Shown in pieces: positions 1-7,626 of a DNA stretch of 64,000 nt (positions are counted from its first letter, which is position 1; the number at the start of each line of letters is the position of its first letter). Source of the DNA: JADFQT01 sp965216025 (GTDB lineage: Bacteria; Chloroflexota; Dehalococcoidia; Lucifugimonadales; UBA3495); the NCBI GenBank assembly GCA_965216025.1, contig CBDCEX010000018.1, positions 806,001-870,000 on the forward strand. The letters are read 5' to 3'. The notes beneath the pieces are model-generated. The model ran no database searches. It saw only the letters and a list, made by a program, of their open reading frames with translations, and was not told the origin of the DNA. The position numbers and the translations under genes are program-made.

Positions 1-409
1 TCAACCGTGATTTCAGAATCCTTATCTGTCATGGGGCAACTTCTGCCCGCTTCAACTTAGGAAGAGAGTCGATGCCAATCCTACTAAAAAGAGAAGTATC
101 AGCAAGGCAAAACCCAATAGAAGGCAGCCTCTACTTGGTAGTCCCTGAGAACCTGGCGGACGCCGAATATACCGGTACCCCACCCTTCTCAAATTTATCC
201 TTTCTATTGCCTGCAGTGTCGTTGGGGGACATGCAGGAGGAGAGGGTGACGGAGGACCGGCAGTCGAGGCGGCTTTGGCCAGACCTTACGGGTGCGGTAT
301 GGGTATCATGAGTCATCCCGAATTTACTGGTTTGATAGCAGACCCGGGGATCGACTTGCCAAAGAGCCGCCTTCAGAACCCCAGGTCATGAGAGGAAGTC
401 CTTCGCCCT
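1..409. other. No supported gene at window start
   Basis: Reading frames of 60-80 codons exist here on both strands (72-311 plus, 131-316 minus). They lack a ribosome site and any recognisable domain, and they overlap each other antisense. I see no RNA gene or repeat before the hairpin that begins at 410. Confidence 0.5.
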
Positions 410-437
410 CGTCGTTCCGGCGAAAGCCGGAATCCAG
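410..437. repeat. Hairpin repeat, left copy flanking GIY-YIG gene
   Basis: A 28-base repeat with an internal palindrome TTCCGGCGAAAGCCGGAA. The copy at 725-752 is its inverse with one mismatch. The nuclease gene lies exactly between the two copies, and its stop codon starts at the base after this repeat. This resembles the REP-like palindromes that often flank small GIY-YIG genes in bacterial genomes. Confidence 0.85.
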
Positions 438-722
438 TTACCCAAGTCCTTCATAAAGGTCACGCCATTGGGGATTCGACCTTTCGATTAGTACCATTTC
501 CCATGCCCGTTTCCAATTTTTGATGGCCTTTTCCCGTGCGATGGCACTCTCCATTGTGGTGTGAACCTCGTACCACACCAGCCTGTGAACTCCGTACCGT
601 TTGGTGAACCCCTCAACCAGGCGACTCTGGTGTTGCCAGATTCGTTGGGCGAGGTTGGAGGTGACTCCTACATACAAGGTGCCGTTCCGCCGGCTGGCGA
701 GGAGATAGACACATGGCTGGCG
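438..722 (-). CDS. Small GIY-YIG domain nuclease, start not clear
   Basis: About 94 residues. The frame reads PCVYLLASRRNGTLYVGVTS followed by NLAQRIWQHQ, a complete GIY-YIG core with the two Tyr motifs, the conserved Arg, and the Glu-rich helix MESAIAREKAIKNWKR. Proteins of this size (UPF0213/GIY-YIG family) are standalone nicking or endonuclease domains. There is no ATG in frame upstream. The only in-track initiator is a TTG at 677, which would cut off the first Tyr motif. The frame stays open through the right-hand hairpin repeat, so the true start is either a non-canonical codon or has been lost. The gene is packed tightly between inverted hairpins at 410-437 and 725-752, suggesting one unit that may be spread as a repeat-nuclease module (inference). 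The family call is secure; whether the gene is expressed is not. Confidence 0.75.
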   Translation of the reverse strand, partial: RQPCVYLLASRRNGTLYVGVTSNLAQRIWQHQSRLVEGFTKRYGVHRLVWYEVHTTMESAIAREKAIKNWKRAWEMVLIERSNPQWRDLYEGLG

Positions 723-724
723 CT

Positions 725-752
725 CTGGATTCCGGCTTGCGCCGGAACGACG
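725..752. repeat. Hairpin repeat, right copy flanking GIY-YIG gene
   Basis: Inverse copy of the 410-437 repeat (27 of 28 bases). It overlaps the region upstream of the nuclease frame, so a nuclease transcript would begin inside or upstream of this palindrome. Confidence 0.85.
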
Positions 753-989
753 AAAGTAATGCAGGGGGGGCTCCTCCTTCTCAAAATCTAGGATGACTCA
801 TGTAGGTATTGACGGGGACCTGTATGTGTCTGATACCCAAAATCACCTCGTGCGAGTGGTGAGGCTTTAGAGTTCACCATCTGGTCTAAAACAGCAGGAT
901 CGCTGAGCCGGGCAAGGTTCTCCAAGATAACCCCCACCAGGACGGGCGAGCTTTGACCCGGTGAACCACACGATGGCACCCTTAGTTTT

Positions 990-1253
990 CTAGTCCTCGT
1001 TCGATACCGTTTCCAATATCCAGTCCTCATACTCGTTTACAGCTAAAGATAGTACCTTTTTAGGAGGGACCAAGACATTTGTCCCACATCGCGTGCAGCA
1101 GTCCTCTCGCTCTTCCGAACCTGGTATGAAGATTTCATAGCCATCTTCCCATGGGTCATTCCCGTCCTTAAAGGCGTTTGGCTCGAGATCCAGGTAGAGG
1201 AAATGCACCTGCTTGCACTCCTGACGGTCACATAGTTTACGACCGATTCTCAT
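990..1253 (-). CDS. Hypothetical small Cys-rich protein
   Basis: 87 residues starting MRIGRKLCDRQECKQVHFLY. Two Cys pairs are visible: CDRQEC near residues 8-13 and CCTRCG near residues 52-57, spaced as in small zinc ribbons. The middle is acidic (EPNAFKDGNDPWEDG). I recognise no family. Composition looks like a real cytoplasmic protein, and the ATG lies at the 5' edge of a gene-free stretch. It runs in the same direction as the SDR gene 90 bases upstream and could be cotranscribed with it. The zinc-binding idea is inferred from Cys spacing only. Confidence 0.5.
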   Translation of the reverse strand: MRIGRKLCDRQECKQVHFLYLDLEPNAFKDGNDPWEDGYEIFIPGSEEREDCCTRCGTNVLVPPKKVLSLAVNEYEDWILETVSNED

Positions 1254-1346
1254 TGCCCTACCTCAGCTGGTTTGTGTTTAATAAGAGCACCCTAACGAAA
1301 TCGAAGACTGGGACGATGAAGAAGGGATTATCCAGACCTAAAGCTT

Positions 1347-2099
1347 CTACTGCGCTGTCCAGCCTCCGTCGATGACCAGTTCGCTACCAGTCATAAAAGA
1401 CGACTCGTCGGAGGCCAGAAACAGCACTCCATAAGCCACCTCCTCCGATCGCCCATATCTTCCCAATGGAATTCGGGAGAGGGTAAGGGCGTATCGATCC
1501 TGGTCCGTCCTGCCCGTCTCGGTCATCGGCGTGATGATGGGTCCGGGATGCACTGAGTTGGCCCGAATGCCGTCGCTGGCGTACTGGATGGCGGTGGCCT
1601 TGGTGAACAGACGCACCGCGCCCTTGGAGGCCTGATACTGGGAGCTGCTGTTGTCTACACCGACCAACCCCAGCTGGGAAGAAATATTAACGACGGAGCC
1701 GCCCCCGACCCTCCGCATTTCAGGGATGACGGCCTGGGTGCCCAGGAACACACCCTTAGCGTTAATATCCATCACCCGGTCCCATTCCGCCTCGGTGGTA
1801 TCTTCCACCCTGCCGTAGCCGCTGACCCCGGCGTTATTCACCAGGATGTCCAGCTTCCCGAAGCGGCTTACAGTTGCTGCGACGGCATTCCGCCACTGAG
1901 ACTGACTGGTCACGTCCAAGGAAAAGCAGAGGGCTTCACCGCCGGTCCCAACAATCTCCTCCACCAACCGCCGGCCCTCTTCTTCCAAAACGTCCCCAAT
2001 AGCGACTTTGGCGCCTTCCGCTGCGAACATTCGGGCCTCTACAGCGCCCATGCCGCGGGCACCACCGCTGATAAAAGCTACTTTTCCCTCAAGTCTCAT
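1347..2099 (-). CDS. SDR-family NAD(P)-dependent oxidoreductase
   Basis: 250 residues, the usual length for a classical short-chain dehydrogenase. Visible: the cofactor loop GGARGMG near residue 12, NNAG near 89, a Ser in VVNISSQLG, the YxxxK catalytic pair (YQASK, about residue 155), and the C-terminal IDGGWTAQ typical of the glucose-1-dehydrogenase/FabG-like subgroup. A basic or acidic residue that would fix NADP or NAD choice cannot be read with confidence (GDVLEEE suggests Asp after beta-2, favouring NAD). Substrate unknown. It is divergent from the SMP-30 gene at 2376, leaving a shared upstream region of about 275 bases. The GMC and luciferase-like oxidoreductases that follow suggest a catabolic neighbourhood. 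Confidence 0.9.
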   Translation of the reverse strand: MRLEGKVAFISGGARGMGAVEARMFAAEGAKVAIGDVLEEEGRRLVEEIVGTGGEALCFSLDVTSQSQWRNAVAATVSRFGKLDILVNNAGVSGYGRVEDTTEAEWDRVMDINAKGVFLGTQAVIPEMRRVGGGSVVNISSQLGLVGVDNSSSQYQASKGAVRLFTKATAIQYASDGIRANSVHPGPIITPMTETGRTDQDRYALTLSRIPLGRYGRSEEVAYGVLFLASDESSFMTGSELVIDGGWTAQ

Positions 2100-2375
2100 G
2101 ACTCTCCTGCATTTATTTCAAGCAAAACGATAGCCGACTGATCGGGCGCAGTTTACCACAACGCTCCCGAGTGCCCAGCTGTCCTGCTACCCAGCTATCC
2201 TGGGCCCAGGTTGTAGGCTAGAATGAACAAGCACAATCGGACCTGGCTGTCCACGAAACTCGCCGTCTCGATGCGTCGAGGCGAGCCAACCTGCCATCGT
2301 TCTTCCCGATGCCCCTTTGAGGTTATAATTCCCCAAAAGATCCGGATTCATCTTCGGATTCAGAAGGAGGCGGTT

Positions 2376-3272
2376 ATGCCCGTCGAACAACACGCCCCGG
2401 AACTAGAGCGGATAGTGTCGATCAACGAAGAGATACTGGAGCTGGCTACGGGCTTTGGGAGCGATGCCGGTCCCGCGGAGGGCCCCTTGTGGTGGGAGGA
2501 GGATAAGCATTTGCTGTTCAGCGACATTGGAAATAACCGGCGGATGAAGTGGGTGCCGGGTCAGGGGGTGTCCCTGGTTAAAGAGCCTACCGACTTCGCC
2601 AACGGCCTAACCCGAGACTGCCAGGGAAGATTGATCGCCTGCGAGCACGGCACCCGATGGGTTACCCGACAGGAGCCCGATGGGAGCATCACCGTCGTGG
2701 CCAACAACTACCGGGGTCGGCGTCTCAACCGTCCCAACGACGTGGTGATCAAATCGGACGGTACGATTTATTTCACCGATCCTGGCTTCCCCACTCCGGG
2801 GTTGGACTTGGACTTCAACGGCGTATACCAGGTGACCCCCGACCTGGGCACCATAACTCTGATTAGCTGGAATTTCAGCCGCCCCAATGGACTGGCTTTT
2901 TCTCCGGATGAACAAGTCCTGTACATCAATGATACCCGCCGCAGGCATATCAGGGCCTTCGACATGGAGCCCAACGGTATGCCGCTGATTGCCACCGACC
3001 GCATATTTTGCGACCTGGGTGGCGAACGGCTGGGGAACCCGGATGGCATGAAGGTAGATATTGAGGGCAATGTCTACTGCGGCGGATCCGGCGGTATTTG
3101 GGTAATGGACCACCATGGGAAGCACCTGGGTACTATCGACCACGGCGCGCCAGGCACCACCAACATGGCCTGGGGCGGTGAGGATTGGAAGACTTTGTAC
3201 TTCACCACCCGTCATACGCTGGGCAGCATGCAGATGAAGATACCTGGGGTTGCCGTGCCCGCCAAAAGGTAA
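2376..3272 (+). CDS. SMP-30/gluconolactonase/LRE-like protein
   Basis: 298 residues. I chose the ATG at 2376 because AAGGAGG lies 6-12 bases upstream (2364-2370). The frame is open for a further 51 codons upstream, but that part has no domain content. Six-bladed propeller features are visible: EGPLWWEEDKHLLFSDI (the metal-binding Glu motif EGP), RPNDVVIKSDGTIYFTDPGF (Asn and Asp of the calcium site) and NPDGMKVDIEGNVYCGG (NPDG). These are hallmarks of the SMP-30/gluconolactonase family, which hydrolyses lactones. The exact substrate cannot be read. A TATAAT at 2324-2329 may be the -10 box. The gene is divergent from the SDR, and a sugar-acid or lactone degradation role is inferred. Confidence 0.9.
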   Translation: MPVEQHAPELERIVSINEEILELATGFGSDAGPAEGPLWWEEDKHLLFSDIGNNRRMKWVPGQGVSLVKEPTDFANGLTRDCQGRLIACEHGTRWVTRQEPDGSITVVANNYRGRRLNRPNDVVIKSDGTIYFTDPGFPTPGLDLDFNGVYQVTPDLGTITLISWNFSRPNGLAFSPDEQVLYINDTRRRHIRAFDMEPNGMPLIATDRIFCDLGGERLGNPDGMKVDIEGNVYCGGSGGIWVMDHHGKHLGTIDHGAPGTTNMAWGGEDWKTLYFTTRHTLGSMQMKIPGVAVPAKR

Positions 3273-3382
3273 TTGAGCCGAACTGGCTTGGACCTGCTGT
3301 GACTACGCCGACACCCGGCTTCAGCGCCCCGAAGGGCGTCTCTACGGTTGCTGCACCGGGTAGCTAACCGCAACGAACGTGT

Positions 3383-3489
3383 GGTACTCCTCCTTGGGCC
3401 CACTGCACCCAGTTACTGCCTCATCAGACCTCAATCCGGCCCAAGGGCAGGTTCATAGAACATGGGCAGGGTACTCCTCCTTGGGCCCA
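3383..3489. repeat. 20-bp direct repeat pair
   Basis: GGTACTCCTCCTTGGGCCCA occurs at 3383-3402 and again at 3470-3489, directly after the SMP-30 gene and against the 3' end of the GMC gene. Between the copies there is no gene. The function is unknown; it may be a duplicated 3' region. Confidence 0.7.
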
Positions 3490-3490
3490 T

Positions 3491-5032
3491 TTAACGGCCT
3501 TCCTTGATCCACTCGGCCACGCGTTCACCAATCATGATTGTCGTCACGTTGGTATTGGCGCGCACCACATCGGGCATAATGGAGGCGTCGGCTACCCGTA
3601 ACCCTTCCAGCCCCCGCACCCAGCCGTACTGGTCAACTACCGCCATAGGGTCTGACTCCGGACCCATCTTGCAGGTGCAGGAGACGTGGTAGGAGGTGCT
3701 GACATTTCGCAGCATCCAGTCGTCCAGCGCTTCGTCGGATTCCAGGTCCTGGTCGGTTGGGCTTATCCGATGTTCCACGATGTCGCGGTATACGTCGTCC
3801 TCCAGTAGCTGGACGCAAAGGCGCACCGCCTCCCGTAATCTTTGCCGGTCCCAAGGGTCGGCCAGGTACCGGTAGTCCATTTCCGGTTGGGCCTTTGGGT
3901 CGGCCGACGTGAGCCTCAATTCGCCGGAGCCGACGGCCAGATACAGGCCCGCGCCGATGGACTGGTTAGGGTCCTCTCCCTCTCGGATGATTGTATTCAG
4001 AGAGGATGGCGTGACTACCATGTCGTTCCGAGTATCGGAGCCGGTGGCAGTGTAGCGAAGTCGGACCGCCCGCCGGGCGATGTCGTCCGGGGGCAACTCG
4101 TCCTTGACCCGGAACCTCACCTGCACATTGGGGTGGTCGCGCATGTTCTGGCCGACCCCGGGCAGGTCGGCCACTACCGGTATACCCAGGCTTTGGAGTT
4201 GCTCCCGAGGCCCAATTCCGGAAAGCATCAATATTTGGGGCGAGCCGATCGCACCCGTGCTGAGAACAATTTGGGTGCCTTCCACGGTGAAGATTTCCTC
4301 GCCGCTCGCCACCTCAACACCGGTTGCTCTCACGCCTTCAAACAGGATTTTCAGGACCGTGACGTTGGGCTTAATGGTCAGGTTGAGACGGTGGCGAATG
4401 GGATTGATGTAGGTGAGGGCGGTGCTCATCCGGACGCCGTCGATGTTGTTCTCGGCTCGGGGGCTAACGCCGGTGGAGTCCGGGTGGTGCAGGTCGGGAT
4501 ATTCCGGGAAGCCGGCGGCAACACAGGCCTGATAAAAGGCTTCCTGCAGCGGCGGCCAGGTCTCTCGCTTGTGGCGCCGGACCGGCATCGGCCCGCTCGT
4601 GCCATGAAAATCGTCCTGAACGTCCTCGTCGGTTTCCAACTTTCTGAAGTAGGGCAACACCTTCAGATAAGACCATTCGTCGTTGCCCCAGGACGCCCAG
4701 GTATCGAAGTCTTCGGGGGCGCCCCGTATGAATGTTTGGCCGTTGATGGCACTGGAGCCGCCAAGCACCTTTCCCCTGGGTACGGGCATCGGCTTGGTCT
4801 GTTGGGCCGTCGCCCGGCCCACGAAGGACCAGTTATGCGGGGAGTCAGCGGCCCGCGCCTCCAGGTTTATGAGACCCCAGCCGTACTTAACCGCGTCGGG
4901 AAGTTGCTCAAATTCCGGATAGTCGGGACCTGCCTCCAGCAGCAGAATGGACCGGTCCGGGTCCTCCGACAATCGCGCGGCTAGGGCACAACCCGCTGAT
5001 CCTCCTCCAACTACAATAACGTCATATTTCAT
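3491..5032 (-). CDS. GMC-family FAD-dependent oxidoreductase
   Basis: 513 residues from ATG 5032; GGAG lies 9 bases upstream. An alternative TTG at 5062 adds ten residues and is less likely. N-terminal Rossmann fold: VIVVGGGSAGCALAARL then LLLEAG. GMC signature 1 is near PRGKVLGGSSAINGQ, signature 2 near STGAIGSPQILMLSGIGP. The C terminus holds the active-site His (SYHVSCTCKMG) and the second catalytic Asn region (RANTNVTTIMIGER). Members oxidise alcohols (choline, alkanols, polyethylene glycols); the substrate here is open. No signal peptide, so it is likely cytoplasmic. It is divergent from the luciferase-like gene, with 280 bases between. Confidence 0.93.
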   Translation of the reverse strand: MKYDVIVVGGGSAGCALAARLSEDPDRSILLLEAGPDYPEFEQLPDAVKYGWGLINLEARAADSPHNWSFVGRATAQQTKPMPVPRGKVLGGSSAINGQTFIRGAPEDFDTWASWGNDEWSYLKVLPYFRKLETDEDVQDDFHGTSGPMPVRRHKRETWPPLQEAFYQACVAAGFPEYPDLHHPDSTGVSPRAENNIDGVRMSTALTYINPIRHRLNLTIKPNVTVLKILFEGVRATGVEVASGEEIFTVEGTQIVLSTGAIGSPQILMLSGIGPREQLQSLGIPVVADLPGVGQNMRDHPNVQVRFRVKDELPPDDIARRAVRLRYTATGSDTRNDMVVTPSSLNTIIREGEDPNQSIGAGLYLAVGSGELRLTSADPKAQPEMDYRYLADPWDRQRLREAVRLCVQLLEDDVYRDIVEHRISPTDQDLESDEALDDWMLRNVSTSYHVSCTCKMGPESDPMAVVDQYGWVRGLEGLRVADASIMPDVVRANTNVTTIMIGERVAEWIKEGR

Positions 5033-5251
5033 GCTATCCCACTCCGCATCAATTAGCGCCAAGAATCCAGGCTTGGTTGCCCTGGGACAGTCCTTTTAGT
5101 TAACTAGGCCGTTGATTGTATTTGTCCGTCTTCATCGTGCCAATCCTTCATAATGAGTTGATTGCCAAATAATGACCATTTTCTCCACTAGGTTCATCCA
5201 ACTGGGTGGCATGTTCAACAGCAGCACCTTGACCTTATCCGATTGCACTCA

Positions 5252-5281
5252 TTGTGTCCGATTTGAATGTAATGCTACAAT
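5252..5281 (+). promoter_or_regulatory. Possible promoter for the luciferase-like gene
   Basis: TTGTGT (5252-5257), an 18-base spacer and TACAAT (5276-5281), 33 bases before the ATG at 5314. The -35 box is weak (TTG only), so this is a modest call. Confidence 0.3.
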
Positions 5282-5313
5282 CGCAATAACTAGATAGAAC
5301 AAGAGGAGAACTA

Positions 5314-6352
5314 ATGGACTTCGGATTATTCAACCAATTCAATATTCGAGAGGGCGCAGACTACCATCATACCTTAAAAGAGTGGCTGGACTTGGCGGTA
5401 CTAGCGGCTTTTAAAAGAGGAACTGGAAATGGACTCCTTTTGGTTAGGGGAAACCCATTTCAGGCCTAACCAAGCCATGTTGTCTTCTCCCCTCATTGGT
5501 GCGAGTGCTGTCGCCGCCCGCACCACCAAGATGAAGGTTGGCACGGCGGTTCAGGTTTTACCGCTGGCCGACCCCTTGCGTATTGCTGAAGAAGCGGCCT
5601 TGGTAGACCACCTCAGCGACGGACGCTTGATCTTTGGGGTCGGTCGCAGTTCCTTCATTGACTCCTACAACGGTTTCAACATCAACTACGAGGAAAGTCG
5701 TGGACGCTTCCTGGAGTCGTTGGAGATTATTCGAGAAGCCTGGGGAGACCAGCCGTTCTCCTATGAAGGAGAATATTACACTGTCAATAACGTGAGTGTT
5801 GTACCCAAGCCATATCAAAATCCCCACCCTCCTATTCGCATGGCAGCGGCGAGTGCCGACACTTTCCCCTTGGCTGGGAGTTTGGGACTCCCTATATTCA
5901 TGCGGAGCCAGATGCCAATCCCTGAAATGAGGGACCTGCTCAGGCAGTACCAAGAAGCACGAGAGGAAGCCGGGTTTGGAGGCCCCAATGACGTCATTTT
6001 ACAGATACCGGTTTACGTGGCTCAGACGGCAGAGGAGGCTCGCTCTGACCCTGAGGCCAGTGTGCAGCGTGCCCAGCAACGTAGGTCTGGGGACCAACTG
6101 CGAGCCGCGGTGGCCAGTGAAGAGACTTACGAGAGGCAGCGGCGTATGCGGGAGGGTGGCTACGAGAGCTTCCTGGGCCGGGCCGCCTTTGGCACACCCG
6201 AAGCCGTGGTGGAGCGCTTGCAGATGTACTCAGAGGAGTTGGGAATAACCGGATTCGCTTTAGACCCCAATAACGGGGGACAGATCCCCAGGGAAAAGGT
6301 CTTCAACTCAATACGACTCTTGATGGAAGAGGTCGCTCCTGAGTTCAAGTAA
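5314..6352 (+). CDS. LLM-class flavin-dependent oxidoreductase, frameshifted near codon 34
   Basis: The true start appears to be ATG 5314, with AAGAGGAG at 5301-5308. It encodes MDFGLFNQFNIREGADYHHT and then LKEWLDLAVLAAFK, the first beta strand and helix of a bacterial luciferase-like barrel. The reading then has to move by +1 at the A run 5413-5416 to continue as EELEMDSFWLGETHFRPNQA in the second frame, which ends at 6352. The second frame alone (ATG 5429) lacks the first strand that binds F420 or FMN, although an AGAGGA lies 7 bases ahead of it. Later motifs include DHLSDGRLIFGVGRSS and FGTPEAVVERLQMYSEELGI, both typical of the family. Explanations are a one-base insertion (pseudogene), a sequencing or assembly error in the A run, or recoding. 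Substrate unknown. Confidence 0.8.
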
Positions 6353-6465
6353 GAATCGAAGGAGGAGCGGCATGAGGTAGAAGGGGACGAGAATGCCACT
6401 CACACCGGCTGTATTGGCGGGTTATGCCGATGGATTGGTGGGTTAACACCCTGGGGAATAGTAGT

Positions 6466-6488
6466 GTGCACCATTGGGTATGGTGCAC
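6466..6488. terminator. Hairpin downstream of the luciferase-like gene
   Basis: Perfect 9-bp stem GTGCACCAT / ATGGTGCAC around a 5-base loop, 114 bases after the stop. It has no T run, so it is a 3'-end hairpin rather than a classic intrinsic terminator. Confidence 0.45.
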
Positions 6489-6544
6489 GAGGCAGGATAC
6501 CTTAATGGTGGAGAAAACCTACCACCAGGAGTTACAACTGGCTT

Positions 6545-6871
6545 ATGTCTGCAGCCCGAATTAAGAAAGACCGCAGGCAAGTTACTTTCCTCGCCTGCTC
6601 ATTCGTCATTATTTTCGCGCCCGGGATAGCTTGCAAGCAGCCTACGGAGGTCCCAACTTCCAATGTCCCTCTGGCAACGGCCACCCTATCGCCAACTCCC
6701 ACGCCAACTCTCTGGCTCACTGCTCAAACTTCCGGGCCCACGAGCACGTTAGAGGCCACACTCAGACCCACGAGCACGCTAGAGGCCACACTCAGACCCA
6801 CGAGCACGCTAGAGGCCACACTCAGACCCACGAGCACGCTAGAGGCCACACTCAGACCCACGACACGCTAG
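6545..6871 (+). CDS. Lipoprotein with Thr/Pro-rich repeats, cut short by a frameshift
   Basis: 108 residues. The N terminus has basic residues (KKDRR), a hydrophobic stretch VTFLACSFVIIFAPG and a lipobox-like GIAC followed by Lys, so Cys30 would be lipidated and the protein anchored outside the membrane. After a PT-rich linker come repeats PTSTLEATLR. The fifth repeat lacks one G, which shifts the frame and gives a stop after PTTR. In the shifted frame the LEAT repeats continue for two more units to a stop at 6951. Because the pentapeptide-repeat gene starts only 11 bases later, the original product may have been one surface protein: lipid anchor, repeat stalk, pentapeptide head. That reconstruction is inference; it needs a second shift near 6950. 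Confidence 0.6.
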   Translation: MSAARIKKDRRQVTFLACSFVIIFAPGIACKQPTEVPTSNVPLATATLSPTPTPTLWLTAQTSGPTSTLEATLRPTSTLEATLRPTSTLEATLRPTSTLEATLRPTTR

Positions 6872-6945
6872 AGGCCACACCCGGGCCCACGAGCACGCTA
6901 GAGGCCACACCCAGACCCACGAGCACATTAGAGGCCACCCCCAAC
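6737..6945. repeat. Seven tandem 30-bp repeats, one unit 29 bp
   Basis: Units start at 6737, 6767, 6797, 6827, 6857, 6886 and 6916 and encode PTSTLEATLR. The unit at 6857 is 29 bases (GAGCACG has become GACACG), which changes frame. The first four units are almost identical in sequence, so copy number may vary. Confidence 0.92.
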
Positions 6946-6962
6946 CCATAACCCAAAAGCAA

Positions 6963-7565
6963 GTGCTTAATTGGGCGGGCCGGGGATTTAGCATGGAGGG
7001 AAGGAACCTGAGCGGAATGGACCTGTCCGGCTTCCAGTTGAACGGGCTCAACCTGGCGGGGGCCAATCTTTCACATACGAACTTGACCAGGGCTGGCTTC
7101 TACCGCGCTGACTTGAGCGGTGCCAACTTGACCGGGGCAACCCTGACCGGAACCGACTTCACTTTCGCTAACCTCAGGGGAGCCGACCTGGTTGGTCAGG
7201 ACTTCTTCGGGGCCAAGATGGATGGAACCCAGTTGGCTGGCGCAAATTTGAGCAACGCTTTTTTGATGGAAGTCTCTCTACGTGGAGCCAATCTTCGTGG
7301 CGTGCTCCTTGTAGACGCCAATTTATTGGGGGCGGACTTCACCGGCGCTGAGCTTAATGAGGCTAACGTTGTAGGAAGTATACTGGATGAGGCCGACCTA
7401 ACGGGGGCTGACCTTACCGGTACCAAGTTCTATGATGCCTCACTCAAAGGAACCAATTTCTATGACACCGACTGGGAAGACTCCTTCTGTGAGAACCCAT
7501 CGCTGCTTATCCGTTGTACCAAAAGCTACTTGGACGACCAGCAGGACTCAACCTCTGAGGAGTGA
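6963..7565 (+). CDS. Pentapeptide-repeat protein
   Basis: 200 residues from GTG 6963; an ATG at 6993 is an alternative. From about residue 15 to 180 the sequence is an almost unbroken A(N/D)LxG pentapeptide array (for example LAGANLSHTNLTRAGFYRAD and LTGADLTGTKF), which folds as a right-handed quadrilateral beta helix. The C terminus has a DTDWEDSFCENPSLLIRC segment with two Cys, possibly a disulfide-capped end, which would fit an exported protein. It has no signal of its own, but the lipoprotein anchor and stalk lie directly upstream in other frames. Function of such helices is usually protein binding or DNA mimicry; nothing here points to a gyrase role. Confidence 0.88.
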   Translation: MLNWAGRGFSMEGRNLSGMDLSGFQLNGLNLAGANLSHTNLTRAGFYRADLSGANLTGATLTGTDFTFANLRGADLVGQDFFGAKMDGTQLAGANLSNAFLMEVSLRGANLRGVLLVDANLLGADFTGAELNEANVVGSILDEADLTGADLTGTKFYDASLKGTNFYDTDWEDSFCENPSLLIRCTKSYLDDQQDSTSEE

Positions 7566-7626
7566 GCAAAGGGCGCCGTGGCTAAGGGCGTCCTCTCTCC
7601 TCTCCTACAGAACTCAAAATCAACTA

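Noticed and set aside
72..316. Overlapping plus and minus frames of 60-79 codons at the window start
   Set aside because: No ribosome site, no domain, and the two overlap antisense; likely chance.
2607..3215. Long antisense frame over the SMP-30 gene
   Set aside because: It is a shadow of the GC-rich coding strand; the plus frame carries the family motifs.
3842..4984. 380-codon antisense frame over the GMC gene
   Set aside because: Composition and lack of motifs mark it as a shadow frame.
6737..6945. CRISPR-like periodicity of 30 bp
   Set aside because: Units are contiguous without spacers and encode PTSTLEATLR.
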